NCBI GenBank assembly: GCA_944324285.1
Contig: CALUVR010000009.1
Span: forward strand, 1-64,000
Origin: Candidatus Gastranaerophilales bacterium
GTDB taxonomy: Bacteria > Cyanobacteriota > Vampirovibrionia > Gastranaerophilales > Gastranaerophilaceae
Reading direction: 5' to 3'
DNA: 64,000 nucleotides
Of this stretch, positions 8,696-18,783 are shown piece by piece (positions within the stretch are counted from its first letter, which is position 1; each line of letters begins with the position of its first letter). The position numbers were made by a program, and so were the translations under genes. Below the pieces are notes generated by a model that did no database searches, was not told the DNA's origin, and saw only the letters and a list, made by a program, of their open reading frames with translations.

Positions 8696-9382
8696 TCAGT
8701 CAACAAATCGGTATTTTATTAACGCAATAAGAGCATAAATTCCGTCCTTCCAGGTAATTTTCTTTCCTTCGGAAAATTCTCTGCCGTAATAGGACACCGG
8801 AAGTTCATACAACCGTGCACCGCGCTTTAAAACTTTCGCTGTAATCTCCGGTTCAAAATCAAACCTGTCTGATTTTATTTTTATTCCTTTTATAAAATCA
8901 GACTTAAAAGCTTTATAGCACGTTTCCATATCAGTTAAGGTCGAACCGTAGAGAATATTTGTAACGAGCGAAAGAAATTTATTCCCGAGCAAATGTGTAA
9001 ACATAAAAGACCTTGAGGGTTTTCCGCCGGAAAGTCTGGAGCCGTAGCAGACATCAGCGTGCCCGTCTAATATAAGTTTAATCAAAGGGCTGTAATCCGC
9101 AGGCTCGTATTCTAAATCCGCGTCCTGAATTACAATAATATCTCCGGTTGCATTTTCAAATCCCGTACGAAGCGCTGCACCTTTCCCCTGGTTGTAATCA
9201 TGATAGAAAACTTTGTATGGCAAGTCGTTATACAATTCTCGAGTTCCGTCAGTTGAGTAATCATCTACAAGAATAATTTCTTTTTCTAACCCGCAAAAAT
9301 CCGCAGCCTTAACTTTTTCCAAAATCTGCAAAAGTGTTGCAGCTTCATTGTATACCGGGATTAAAATCGTAACTTTTTTCAT
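8696..9382 (-). CDS. Family 2 glycosyltransferase, DPM1-like
   Basis: A 228-residue GT-A transferase. It has the start VTILIPVYNEAATL, the nucleotide-sugar motif EIILVDDYSTDGT and the DXD-type QDADLEYEP. CYGSRLSGGKPSR and a later TDMETCYKAF motif place it with polyprenyl-phosphate mannose/glucose synthases. No membrane segment is visible. Such enzymes load sugar onto a lipid carrier for envelope glycans. It is divergent from the HD-GYP operon. The exact sugar cannot be told. Confidence 0.85.
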   Translation of the reverse strand: MKKVTILIPVYNEAATLLQILEKVKAADFCGLEKEIILVDDYSTDGTRELYNDLPYKVFYHDYNQGKGAALRTGFENATGDIIVIQDADLEYEPADYSPLIKLILDGHADVCYGSRLSGGKPSRSFMFTHLLGNKFLSLVTNILYGSTLTDMETCYKAFKSDFIKGIKIKSDRFDFEPEITAKVLKRGARLYELPVSYYGREFSEGKKITWKDGIYALIALIKYRFVD

Positions 9383-9458
9383 ACATTCTCTCTATTGATT
9401 TGTAATCTATAATAAAATATTGTATAATAAAAACAGAAGATTGTAAAAGGATAGTAAA

Positions 9459-11177
9459 ATGGAAAAGGTGATTGATACTGGTCGTGAACTCATTAAGCAG
9501 AGCTTATATTCGCTAGAAAATAAAGATTATGCCGCAGCAAAACAGCAAATTCTTGAAGCACAGGAAATTTTTAAAAATGAAAAATCTAATAAATATATGT
9601 CTGTCTGCCTGAGTATTATCGGTATGATTGATTACCTTGAAGATAAAACCCGCCTTCATTCAGCGCTGTCGCTTTTACAAGACAGCAGCTATATGGCGGA
9701 AATCGACGGAAGCGCAACTGCAAAACTTTTCTATGAGATTTCCATGGGAAACATAAATTACTGTGAAAATAACACTGATGTGGCACTTTTACATTTTCAA
9801 AACGCAAAAAATTACGGGATAAAAGAGGATGAATTTTCGCTCCTCGGTTTCATCCTAACCAGAATTAAACAGATAAGAAGTGGCTTGGAATTTACACTCC
9901 CGATACAGAGCGATCCTCTTGTATCACTTGTTAAAATAGGACGCTCAATCAATGCCCTCACAGATATTACGGAACTTTTAAAAGTTATTGCGGAAGAAAC
10001 AAAAGTTGCGATGCAGGCAGACCGCTGTACGGTATTTTTGCTTGATAAAGAGAAAAACGAACTGTGGTCAAAAGTGGCACTAGGGATGGACAGCCAGGAA
10101 ATCCGCTTCCCTGTTGATAAAGGTCTTGCGGGCTACGTTGTGAGAACAGGAGAATCCCTAAACATCGAAGATGCATATAATGACGAACGCTTTAACCCAG
10201 AGGTTGATAAAGCAACAGGCTACAAAACAAAAACAATTCTTTGTATGCCTATCAAAAACAATAATCAGGAAATTATCGGCGCATTTCAGGTTTTGAATAA
10301 ACTTCACGGCGTATTCACGAGAAACGACGAAGATTTACTGGTTGCAATCGGCGGCAGCGCAAGTATAGCCTTGGAAAACGCACAGCTTTTTGAACAGCAG
10401 AAAGAACTCTACAAAGAACAAAAATTACTGTTTGAAAGCTTTATCAATACTCTCGCCGCCTCAATAGATGCCCGCGATAAGATTACGGCAGGTCATTCAA
10501 ACCGCGTAAAACTCTATTCAATGCTTATCGTAGATGCCCTCGGACTCGACGAAAAAAACAAAGAAATTATTGAAAAAGCCGCAACTCTTCACGACATCGG
10601 AAAAATCGGCATAAGAGATTCCGTACTCCAAAAAGAAGGGAAACTCACCCCTGAAGAATATCAACATATTCAGGAACACGTTCAAATTACCCACAATATA
10701 TTAGACAAAATCTGTATGACAGAGGACTTTAAACAAATATCTGAAATTGCTTGCTCCCACCACGAAAAATACGACGGAAGCGGGTATTACAGACACCTTA
10801 AAGGAGAAGATATCCCTTACGGCGGAAGAATACTTGCCGTATCGGATGTATTCGATGCGATAACCTCACGCCGCCACTATCGTGATAAAATGCCTATCGT
10901 AAATGTTATAAATATCCTTCTTAAAGATTCCGGCACCCACTTTGATAAAAGCATAGTCGATGTATTTTTACAAATTCCGGCAGACAAAATTGTACGGGTG
11001 TTCTTAACCGAAAACCATCACGAACTAAAACCGGAAGATGCCCAAACATTAAGTAATTATAACCTTATGGATATTTTTAACTTTTCAAATGATGAAAATG
11101 CTTCACAAGAACAAAAAAATATTGTAGAATTATTTAATTATTACTATGCAGGGAAAACTAACAACGGAGAGTGCTGA
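9459..11177 (+). CDS. GAF domain/HD-GYP-type phosphodiesterase
   Basis: A 572-residue cytoplasmic signalling protein. An N-terminal TPR-like helical region (about 1-150) is followed by a GAF sensor (about 160-310), a short coiled coil, and an HD-GYP domain (about 330-525). The metal motif is HDIGK with H378 and D379. The signature loop reads HHEKYDGSGYYRHLKG, so GYP is GYY at residues 442-444. The family hydrolyses cyclic di-GMP or related dinucleotides; whether the variant loop alters activity is unknown. AAAGGATAG precedes the ATG. It heads a plus-strand cluster with a TPR protein and two response regulators. Confidence 0.88.
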   Translation: MEKVIDTGRELIKQSLYSLENKDYAAAKQQILEAQEIFKNEKSNKYMSVCLSIIGMIDYLEDKTRLHSALSLLQDSSYMAEIDGSATAKLFYEISMGNINYCENNTDVALLHFQNAKNYGIKEDEFSLLGFILTRIKQIRSGLEFTLPIQSDPLVSLVKIGRSINALTDITELLKVIAEETKVAMQADRCTVFLLDKEKNELWSKVALGMDSQEIRFPVDKGLAGYVVRTGESLNIEDAYNDERFNPEVDKATGYKTKTILCMPIKNNNQEIIGAFQVLNKLHGVFTRNDEDLLVAIGGSASIALENAQLFEQQKELYKEQKLLFESFINTLAASIDARDKITAGHSNRVKLYSMLIVDALGLDEKNKEIIEKAATLHDIGKIGIRDSVLQKEGKLTPEEYQHIQEHVQITHNILDKICMTEDFKQISEIACSHHEKYDGSGYYRHLKGEDIPYGGRILAVSDVFDAITSRRHYRDKMPIVNVINILLKDSGTHFDKSIVDVFLQIPADKIVRVFLTENHHELKPEDAQTLSNYNLMDIFNFSNDENASQEQKNIVELFNYYYAGKTNNGEC

Positions 11178-11183
11178 TTTAAA

Positions 11184-12722
11184 ATGACTAAAAGATTATT
11201 TTTAATAACATTACTCATATTATCCGCGAATTCGGCATTTGCCGTTAATTTTGACGATCTTAAACCGGCAAATCCGCTTGAAACTCCCGTTCAAAAAACA
11301 GAAGAAATCATTCAGATTAACCGTCCGCAAAAAGCGTCACTTACAAAAAATGACGTTCATAACCACTACGCAATAGCTCTCGAAAGATTTATCCAGTGTA
11401 ACGTCCGCTCATCCTATGCGGATTTCAGAATTCTAATAGAATCAATTGTACCGAATGATTATGCATATATGCTCATAGCAAATAAAATGGCTGATTTGGG
11501 ATTTTTCTCTCTTTCCGATATCGCTCTTTCAAAGGTGGATGATGAAGATATCTCATACGTGTTGAATGACGATATCAAAAGATTTTACTACCCTTCATTC
11601 AAATTAAATCCTAAAGACGAAATTTATCTTGCTGAGATGTATTCAAATATAATGTACAATGCGCAAAGCCTTGAAGCAGCAAGCGAACTTATGAAAAATA
11701 CAGTGCTGCTTAAAAATTCGGATTATGCCAATTATCTAGTAGCGCTGGGTCTTTTAAAAGCCAACAATATTGATAATGCTCAAAAATATATTGATATTGC
11801 AATAGATAAAAATCCGCAAAACTTAAACTATAAAAAATTAAAAGCGGAAATCGCGCTTCAAGATAACAAAAATAAAGCCGCAGTAAAAACTGTGGAAGAA
11901 ATGAAACAGGCGCCTGTAATGAACGAAATTTATGTCAATAAAATTTATTCACTTGAACAATATGTTCTTTATAAGGCGGCTAAACAGGATTACGAAAAGA
12001 AATACCACCTCGGGTACTACTATTATTATGAGGGCGAACTCAATAAAGCAATGCGAACCCTCCAGACAGCAGCAACAGGCAAAAAGAAACATAATGCAGA
12101 TGTTTATGCCCTTATGGCAAGAGTGTATTTTGATATGAAAGAATATGAAAAAGCCGAAAGTTTTGCTGAAAAAACACTCAGCCTAAAAAGCAATAATGTA
12201 ATGGCACTCCTTGTAAGCGGCGATTTGTGTTCTAAAGACAAAAATTTTGAAAAAGCATACAAATATTATGATAAAGCCTATTCTAAAGATAAAAAAGCAA
12301 TAGCACCGGCAATACGCCTCGCAGAAACCGCAAGAAAATTAGATAAACTTGATGTGACAAAAGAGATTTATTCAAAAATTCTGAAAACCCGCTCAGACGT
12401 TCCGCAAGCCTACTTTAACGTCGCGATGTCTGATGCGACAAGAAAACTTGAATACCTGAAAAAAACTGTTGCACTGGATTCCAATTTCACGGAAGGCTGG
12501 CTTGAATTAGGCAAAATGATGATAGATTTACAAAATTATACGGCGGCAAAAAAATACCTTGCAATAGCTAAATATATTGACGAAAATAATTTTAGATATT
12601 ATTATTATCAAGGATTGGTCTGCAAAGCCCAGGGGCTTGTACAGGATGCCGTTTATAATTTCAAAAAAAGCCTCGCGCTTAATCCTGATTTTCAACCGGC
12701 AAAAGAGGAATTGAGTATATGA
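11184..12722 (+). CDS. Exported TPR-repeat protein
   Basis: A 512-residue protein with a signal peptide (MTKRLFLITLLILSANSAFA), then a linker rich in Pro and Lys, then many tetratricopeptide repeats up to the C-terminus (for example DVYALMARVYFDMKEYEKAE). It is predicted to be periplasmic and to act as a scaffold. It starts six bases after the HD-GYP gene, and its stop overlaps the next ATG (ATGA), so the three genes are one transcript. No enzyme domain is seen. Confidence 0.8.
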   Translation: MTKRLFLITLLILSANSAFAVNFDDLKPANPLETPVQKTEEIIQINRPQKASLTKNDVHNHYAIALERFIQCNVRSSYADFRILIESIVPNDYAYMLIANKMADLGFFSLSDIALSKVDDEDISYVLNDDIKRFYYPSFKLNPKDEIYLAEMYSNIMYNAQSLEAASELMKNTVLLKNSDYANYLVALGLLKANNIDNAQKYIDIAIDKNPQNLNYKKLKAEIALQDNKNKAAVKTVEEMKQAPVMNEIYVNKIYSLEQYVLYKAAKQDYEKKYHLGYYYYYEGELNKAMRTLQTAATGKKKHNADVYALMARVYFDMKEYEKAESFAEKTLSLKSNNVMALLVSGDLCSKDKNFEKAYKYYDKAYSKDKKAIAPAIRLAETARKLDKLDVTKEIYSKILKTRSDVPQAYFNVAMSDATRKLEYLKKTVALDSNFTEGWLELGKMMIDLQNYTAAKKYLAIAKYIDENNFRYYYYQGLVCKAQGLVQDAVYNFKKSLALNPDFQPAKEELSI

Positions 12723-13366
12723 AGCAGAATATTTTAATAGTTGAGGATCATGAATTAACACGCTTCGGTTTAAAAACGACTTTTGAAGGGGTGGATTATG
12801 TAGAAAATCTTTTTGAAGCCGATTCCGCCGAAAAAGCACTTGAAATATTTAATGCCAACAGAATTGATATCGTTATAATGGATTTGGGGCTGCCTTTGAT
12901 GAACGGAATAGACGCAACCAAAAGAATACGGTCATCCAATAAAGACGTCAAAATAATCATCCTCACCTCCCATAATGACGAAAAAGAAGTGCTGAACAGC
13001 TTAAAAGCCGGTGCAAATGCCTACTGCTCCAAAGAAATCACCCCTCAAAGACTAATACAGGTGGTGCAATCGGTAGCAGACGGCGCCGCCTGGTTTGATC
13101 CGAGTATCGCCCATATTGTACTGAAAGCCACTGCGAATTCTCCTGTTATAGATTCCGAAAATAACAGTAAATCCTATGATTTGACAGCAAGAGAAACTCA
13201 GATACTGAAACTTATGACCGAAGGTTACAGTAATATGGAAATCGCGCAGATTCTTGTAATAAGCATTAATACCACAAAAGCCCACGTTGCAAATATCCTA
13301 CAAAAGCTGGAAGTAGATGACCGTCTGCAGGCGGCATTAAAAGCTCTGAAGTACAAAATTGTTTAA
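12719..13366 (+). CDS. NarL/FixJ-type response regulator
   Basis: A 215-residue regulator: a receiver domain (ILIVEDHELTRFGL, phosphoacceptor in IVIMDLGLPLMNG, Thr in IIILTSHN, Lys in YCSKEIT) and a C-terminal LuxR helix-turn-helix (LTARETQILKLMTEGYSN). It overlaps the TPR gene by four bases. No histidine kinase lies in the window, so its partner is encoded elsewhere or it responds without one. Confidence 0.92.
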   Translation: MKQNILIVEDHELTRFGLKTTFEGVDYVENLFEADSAEKALEIFNANRIDIVIMDLGLPLMNGIDATKRIRSSNKDVKIIILTSHNDEKEVLNSLKAGANAYCSKEITPQRLIQVVQSVADGAAWFDPSIAHIVLKATANSPVIDSENNSKSYDLTARETQILKLMTEGYSNMEIAQILVISINTTKAHVANILQKLEVDDRLQAALKALKYKIV

Positions 13367-13383
13367 CCAAAAAGGAAAACAGA

Positions 13384-14001
13384 ATGTCTGAATTAGCGAG
13401 AATATTGTTAGTTGACGACAATCCTAAATACCTGAAAGATGCCCTGCCGTTTTACGGATATCAGGTAGAGGCTGCTTTAGACGGGGTTCAGGCGCTAAAA
13501 CTGCTTTCGAAAAACTCTTATGATTTAATTCTGCTTGACATAATGATGCCGAATATGAACGGCTGGGAAACATTAAAAGCCATCAGGAACAACAAAGGCA
13601 CAGAGTATATTCCGATAATTATCCTGACAGCAGTAAATGAAGAACAAAAAATCATCTCCGGATTAAAACGAGGAGCCGATGATTATATTGTAAAACCATT
13701 TATTCTGCCTAATCTTCTTGCCAGAATAGAAGCAGTCCTCAGACGCTCAAGCTGGCAAAAACCTGTTGCAAAAAAATCAGACTTACCTTATAATACCGAC
13801 AAAAGCCTTTTATTAACCTCACGAGAAAAAGATGTTCTTTCTCTTGCAGCAAAAGGCGCAAGCAACAAAGATATAGCCGAAAAACTTGTCGTGAGAGAAG
13901 TAACAGTCAAAAGCCACCTGAATAATATCTTTAAAAAATTAAAAGTAACAAACAGAACTCAAGCCGTTCTTGTTGCTATGCAAACAGATTTGATAAATTA
14001 A
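13384..14001 (+). CDS. Response regulator with LuxR-type output
   Basis: A 205-residue regulator, 17 bases after the previous one. The receiver has ILLVDDNPKYL, phosphoacceptor LILLDIMMPNMNG, and the YIVKPF motif typical of OmpR-type receivers. The output is nonetheless a LuxR helix-turn-helix (LTSREKDVLSLAAKGASNK). Two adjacent regulators of different receiver types suggest a branched or hierarchical circuit around the HD-GYP protein. Confidence 0.9.
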   Translation: MSELARILLVDDNPKYLKDALPFYGYQVEAALDGVQALKLLSKNSYDLILLDIMMPNMNGWETLKAIRNNKGTEYIPIIILTAVNEEQKIISGLKRGADDYIVKPFILPNLLARIEAVLRRSSWQKPVAKKSDLPYNTDKSLLLTSREKDVLSLAAKGASNKDIAEKLVVREVTVKSHLNNIFKKLKVTNRTQAVLVAMQTDLIN

Positions 14002-14021
14002 AATTATAAAAGGAGAATAGA

Positions 14022-14552
14022 ATGATAGATTATACAAAAGAAGAACTGGTAGAAATTCTTCGCAGACACCCCGAAAAATTTAATGAGTGGAAAAAAGATC
14101 AGGAAGAAGTAGATCTTTCAGAAGTTGACTTTTCCGGAATAAACCTTTCGGAAATAGATTTTTCCGATGTTGATTTGAATTCAAGTTCTTTTGCGGATTG
14201 CGTCCTTTCTTTTATAAATTTTACAAATGCTGACTTAACCTCTGTTGATTTTACAAGAGCAAAAGTTATCGAGAGTGACTTTTCTGAAAGCTTATTGACA
14301 GGTGCGGACTGCAGCTACGCGGAAATGACATACTGTAATTTTACTGACGCGGATCTTGCCGGATGCATATTTTCGGAAAGTGATTTGAGCAATTCAGATT
14401 TTACAAATTCATATAATCTTCATGCCTGCCGCTTTGACAGCGACACAATCTGGCCGGATCAGGAACTTTTACCGGAAGACTTTGATGCCAGTTATAAAGA
14501 TGATTTATCATCCCTAAAAGATGAAGATGATTACGTAAATAACGACTACTAA
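14022..14552 (+). CDS. Pentapeptide-repeat protein
   Basis: A 176-residue acidic protein. After a helical N-terminus (MIDYTKEELVEILRR), residues about 30-135 form pentapeptide repeats of the A(D/N)LXX/VDFSG kind, predicting a right-handed beta-helix. The tail is strongly acidic (DDLSSLKDEDDY). AAAGGAGAATAGA precedes the ATG. It closes the HD-GYP operon. Its target is unknown; DNA-gyrase mimicry is known for other family members but is not shown here. Confidence 0.85.
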   Translation: MIDYTKEELVEILRRHPEKFNEWKKDQEEVDLSEVDFSGINLSEIDFSDVDLNSSSFADCVLSFINFTNADLTSVDFTRAKVIESDFSESLLTGADCSYAEMTYCNFTDADLAGCIFSESDLSNSDFTNSYNLHACRFDSDTIWPDQELLPEDFDASYKDDLSSLKDEDDYVNNDY

Positions 14553-14562
14553 AAAATATATT

Positions 14563-14655
14563 GGTCATTCCGGAAGTGTAGAAAAACTGATTGAAGCGCA
14601 GGCTGAAATCTTGTTTTTCAAGCTATGCAGAATCGCATTACCGGGGGAATTATGT
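14563..14655. repeat. Dispersed repeat beginning GTCATTCCGGAAG
   Basis: This gap contains GTCATTCCGGAAG-TGTAGAAAAACTGATTGA and then AAGCTATGCAGAATCGCAT. A closely matching copy lies at about 52031-52160, where it ends in CCCGGG...CCCGGGATGAC, an inverted match to its start. Confidence 0.75.
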
Positions 14656-14679
14656 ACTAATTAAATTAGGGGGAAATAA

Positions 14680-17600
14680 TTATCTTTTCTTCTGACCTCT
14701 TGCCATATTAACCCGTTTAGTATGTTCAATTTTATCCATTTTAGATTGTCTGCTGCGTTTTTCCTGATAAGAAACAAGTCTTCTTTCTTTTTTATTCTTT
14801 TTAGTAGATTCATCAGCATTTTGGAAAGGTTTATCTGCAGCTTTTTGTAAAGCTGCTGCACCAACAGTTGTAGCAGCGATTACCGCGCCAGTAACAGCAA
14901 CTGAAGTGCCAGCCTGAGCTGCAACCTGACCGACTGCGCCTAATGCGGTTACCGCAGCACCGCCAGCAGCAACAAAGGAAAGACCGGCAGCACCAAAGTT
15001 AATTAATGCGGCTTTTAAATTTCCGTTCGCAGCATAAATAGCACCATTTGTTGTATAGCAAGCAGCAGTACCGTAAGCTCCAACGTGGAACATAAATTCA
15101 CCTATAGCATGGGTCCAAGGAATAAGCATCAGTGCAATACCTGTGAGCGTAATTCCTGTGAATACTTTAGCCGCTTTATTTACTGTTTTCTGGAATTTGC
15201 TGTTTTCATTCTGGGTTTCATCAGCTTTTTTAGATTTAGCATTGTACATTTTATGTTTTTGTTCTGACATCTTTTGAAGCTGTTTTACCCTCTTGGTACT
15301 ATTCTTATTCATTACAGTAATAGACTTGTTATTTATTGTAATCTTATTAGAAGCTGCTGTTGACTGTGTAGAAATAGCCTGCAAACGTTCTACTTTAGCA
15401 GCAACATCACCTGATGCATTATTTTGTGTAGATGTCATAGTCACAGCAGGAGATTGGTTACGTTCATTATTATTATTAAGCGCTACCGGCTGGACTGCAG
15501 CGGAATCATCCTCTGACTGTTCTGCAGATGCGGATTCAAGCTCTGAATTCAAGACTTCTGCCTCATTATTCATTGTTTCTATAGACTGATTTAATTCTTT
15601 ATTTTCCGCATTTAATTTTTTAATAGTTTGTGCGGTTTTCTTCAATTCATTTGTTTCTTTTTTGCTGTCTTTATCAGCTTTCTTTTTGTCTTTTGCAGCC
15701 TCTTGCCCTTCTTTTTTGGCGTCATTACCCTCGCTCTTGATGTTTTTACCTTTATTTTCAATATTTTTGCCGTCACTTTCATCCAAATCTTCATCATCTT
15801 TCTTTTCAGATGACGTTTTATTATTGGAAGATGAACCATCAGCAGAATTCTTGCCATCAGCGGATTTTTTATCTTCTTTCTCAGGCTTTTTAAAGTCGTC
15901 CTGAATTGATGCAACTTTCTGATTAGTTTCTGAAATTTGGGTATTGAGTTCGTTGGAATAACTCATGGCAAAGCCCGCAAGCGGCAGTGACTTGCTTAAT
16001 CTTTCGGCAGATGCTGCAGAATTATTAATAAGGAGTTCACCATTATCAATAGCGTCACGACCGATTGATTCTCCGGCTTTACCGTAGAGAAGGTCGTATT
16101 GTTTTTCCTTACTCATTACATTAAACCAGAAATTCTCACTGAGGAAAGATCTATCGCCAAGAACTGACTGAGCGTATTCTTTACCTTTTGCAACGGCTTC
16201 TTTACCGTATTCCTGGTTATCTTTCGTCGCCTGAATACTATTTTGCAGCTGGCTGGTAAATCCTGTTAAGGAAGTTACTTTATCTTTCATTTGTGAAATA
16301 ATAGTGCCGTTATCTGCATTAAGTTCTTTTTCCAGAGCTTTTACCCGTTTTTGATCAGTGTCAGATAAAGTTTCGCCATTTTTAACCTTTTGTGCAAGTT
16401 TATCATATTCTGCAAGTTTCTTTTTCAAAATGGCTTTTGTTTTGAATTCTTCAATTTTTCTGGATGAGCGGATTTGTTTAACTTCTTCTGACTGAGCCTG
16501 AATTTGCTGTTCAGCCTGGGTCAGGGCAGTATTTCTGCGCTGGCATTCCGAAACATATTGGGAAGTTTCAGCTTCGGCAGGGTCTTCAGTTTCAACAGAT
16601 GTTTGGGTATTTTCGGTTGTTTCAGTAGTGCCTGTTGTAGACGAAGCATCTGTGGTTTCGGCAGAAGCGCTAGTTTCGGAGGCGGCTGCAGTAACTGTTG
16701 CATTACCGTCAACAGCGGCAGGAGTTGTCGTAGCTGCGGCTGAAGCATTATTAAGTGTTGCTGTTGCTTTTGTCTGGAGTTGGGTATTTGTTTTGGTTTC
16801 AGTTTCAGGATTTTCTTCAACAACATCAGCAAATCCGGTGACATTTCCGGTTTCGGAATCAAACTGATTTTCAGGCGATTCCGGCTGATTAACCGTATTA
16901 TTTGTTGTATTTGGCTGAGGTACAGCCTCTTCTGTTTCCGATTGTTTATTAACAGGTGTAAGTATTTGCTGAGCCTCTGTTTTATTAGGATTACCCTGAA
17001 CAGGAGTTTGAGTTTTATTTTCAGGCTGTTTGGCATTTTCATCTTCGTTTTCTGATTTTTTGTCACTGCCTTGAGTTTCAGCCTGTTTATTTGTCGTATA
17101 TTCTACTGTCGGATCTTTATCCTCTGCAGCATTATTAATGACATCCACCTGTTCCTGGACTTCTTCTGCCATAATTACGTTGCTTACCTGCAGATTGCTG
17201 ATTTCCTGACTGTCTGCCATAAGGCTGTTCCCTGTAAGAGTTGTATTTATTGAAAGGTTATTACCCATAGCAGCACTATATAAAGCGGAATTTAAGCCTG
17301 TTATCTGATTACCGTTGTTTGTCGGAAGAATTATGTGTTTTCTGTTGCCTTCAGTCCAGGATATCTGGGTTGCCACATTTTCAATTTCCGCATTAATTTT
17401 ATCGTTGATATTAAGAAGCATATCAATGTTTTCCAATTGAGATACCAGATCCTCAATATCAGCACTGACCTGTTGAGTTTGTATAAGAATTGTATTATTA
17501 CTGTTGTTCAACATAAGACCGAGTTCTTTGTATTTTTTCTGCTCGGCATCTGTCAATTCGACCCCGTTTTTAAACTTTCTATCCAGCGCCTTCCACTCAT

Positions 17601-18204
17601 TTGTCATTGATTCTAACTTCTGTAATGTAGCAGCCTGGGTTTGCTCAAGTTCATGTTTTTCAGCTTGAACCGTATTTAAAATAGGCTTAACCTCTTCGAC
17701 TTTACTATTAATCAATTCTTCCTGAGCCTGTGCTTTTGAAGTAAGCGCCTGTGCTTTTTTTCGTAAAGCGCTCTGGGTAAGGTCGCTTGTTTGTGCCATA
17801 AGGTTTTCGTATGCGTTTGGATCTTCCGAAGAACCCTCAATCTGGTACGACATAGTATCAGAATCCTGCATCGTACGCGCCCAATCTACAAACTCCTCAG
17901 GAACCATAACCCCGTTTTCAACCATAGCCAAAATTTCCTGATATGAATATTGCCCCCACATAGGATCTTTTGGTTTGCCGTTGTCAAATCCCATACGTTC
18001 AAAATCGCCTTTTAATGCTGTAGCATTTTGTTTGCTGACTATACCCGAGGCATAAGCATAAAGTGCCTCTTCCGATAAATCTTTATATTCATCCTTAGTC
18101 TTTAAATCTGCAACAATAGCATCCAAGTCAATAGCATTACTGCCGTCACGGTCAAAAACCGCACTGTGTACTTTTTCTTTAATTTGAGAGATGCTATCGA
18201 GCAT
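14680..18204 (-). CDS. Very large coiled-coil protein with hydrophobic C-terminal region
   Basis: A 1174-residue protein that I cannot assign to a family. The N-terminus carries an EF-hand-like stretch, FDRDGSNAIDLDAI, lacking the last acidic ligand. Long coiled coils (about 125-280 and 560-690) flank a disordered Thr/Ala/Glu/Asn-rich stretch (about 370-550). A second charged Lys/Asp/Glu region (about 760-850) follows. Residues about 1015-1125 are hydrophobic with several possible membrane helices (GLSFVAAGGAAVTALGAV), and the tail is very basic. There is no Sec signal. GAGG precedes the ATG. The layout resembles secreted pore-forming or effector proteins, which is inference only. Confidence 0.65.
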   Translation of the reverse strand: MLDSISQIKEKVHSAVFDRDGSNAIDLDAIVADLKTKDEYKDLSEEALYAYASGIVSKQNATALKGDFERMGFDNGKPKDPMWGQYSYQEILAMVENGVMVPEEFVDWARTMQDSDTMSYQIEGSSEDPNAYENLMAQTSDLTQSALRKKAQALTSKAQAQEELINSKVEEVKPILNTVQAEKHELEQTQAATLQKLESMTNEWKALDRKFKNGVELTDAEQKKYKELGLMLNNSNNTILIQTQQVSADIEDLVSQLENIDMLLNINDKINAEIENVATQISWTEGNRKHIILPTNNGNQITGLNSALYSAAMGNNLSINTTLTGNSLMADSQEISNLQVSNVIMAEEVQEQVDVINNAAEDKDPTVEYTTNKQAETQGSDKKSENEDENAKQPENKTQTPVQGNPNKTEAQQILTPVNKQSETEEAVPQPNTTNNTVNQPESPENQFDSETGNVTGFADVVEENPETETKTNTQLQTKATATLNNASAAATTTPAAVDGNATVTAAASETSASAETTDASSTTGTTETTENTQTSVETEDPAEAETSQYVSECQRRNTALTQAEQQIQAQSEEVKQIRSSRKIEEFKTKAILKKKLAEYDKLAQKVKNGETLSDTDQKRVKALEKELNADNGTIISQMKDKVTSLTGFTSQLQNSIQATKDNQEYGKEAVAKGKEYAQSVLGDRSFLSENFWFNVMSKEKQYDLLYGKAGESIGRDAIDNGELLINNSAASAERLSKSLPLAGFAMSYSNELNTQISETNQKVASIQDDFKKPEKEDKKSADGKNSADGSSSNNKTSSEKKDDEDLDESDGKNIENKGKNIKSEGNDAKKEGQEAAKDKKKADKDSKKETNELKKTAQTIKKLNAENKELNQSIETMNNEAEVLNSELESASAEQSEDDSAAVQPVALNNNNERNQSPAVTMTSTQNNASGDVAAKVERLQAISTQSTAASNKITINNKSITVMNKNSTKRVKQLQKMSEQKHKMYNAKSKKADETQNENSKFQKTVNKAAKVFTGITLTGIALMLIPWTHAIGEFMFHVGAYGTAACYTTNGAIYAANGNLKAALINFGAAGLSFVAAGGAAVTALGAVGQVAAQAGTSVAVTGAVIAATTVGAAALQKAADKPFQNADESTKKNKKERRLVSYQEKRSRQSKMDKIEHTKRVNMARGQKKR

Positions 18205-18305
18205 TTAAGAACCTCTTTTTCCTTAAAGACATTATTCGACACTATCTTTATCGGCATTTAGCTCCAAAAACTTTAGAAAAATTTTTTCGACTTTAGTTAA
18301 TAACG

Positions 18306-18351
18306 CAAAAAGCAGCGATACAAGCTGATTTGAGCTATATATCACTGCTTT
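18306..18351 (-). terminator. Terminator of trxA
   Basis: On the minus strand AAAGCAGTGATA pairs with TATCGCTGCTTT, enclosing a smaller AGCT/AGCT helix, and a T-run follows. Confidence 0.75.
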
Positions 18352-18370
18352 ATATTTCGTTACAAAAATA

Positions 18371-18694
18371 TTACAGATGTTTTTCTATATTGGAAATAAT
18401 TGACGATTTTGGCATCAAACCGACCAATCGTTCAACAGCTTTCCCGCCCTTGAAAACAAGAAGGCTCGGCAAACCGCTGATTGCATAATTTTTAGCAGTC
18501 TGTAAATTTTCATCCGTATTAACTTTTACAAATTTCACTCTGCCCGAAAATTCATTTGCAACTTCATCAAGAATAGGACTGAGTTTTCTGCAAGGACCGC
18601 ACCATGGTGCCCAGAAATCAACAACAACCGGAGTTGAAGATGACAAGACTTCCTGCTCGAAATTTGCATCATTAATATCCAATGCGTTAGACAT
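18371..18694 (-). CDS. trxA: Thioredoxin
   Basis: A 107-residue thioredoxin with the active site WCGPC at residues 31-35 and the cis-proline loop SGLPSLLVFKGG. It reduces cytosolic disulphides and feeds electrons to reductases. It is monocistronic, has its own terminator, and is divergent from the exonuclease gene. AAAGGAG precedes the ATG. Confidence 0.96.
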   Translation of the reverse strand: MSNALDINDANFEQEVLSSSTPVVVDFWAPWCGPCRKLSPILDEVANEFSGRVKFVKVNTDENLQTAKNYAISGLPSLLVFKGGKAVERLVGLMPKSSIISNIEKHL

Positions 18695-18783
18695 AATTTC
18701 TCCTTTACTTTCTTACAGTGGGTATTTTATCACAGAAATTTTTTTTGTGCTATTATCTTAATAGAGATAGACAGGAATAGAAT

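Noticed and set aside
15628-17253. Several long frames antisense to the 1174-residue gene
   Set aside because: They are low-complexity shadows of Thr/Ala/Lys/Glu codons without ribosome sites.
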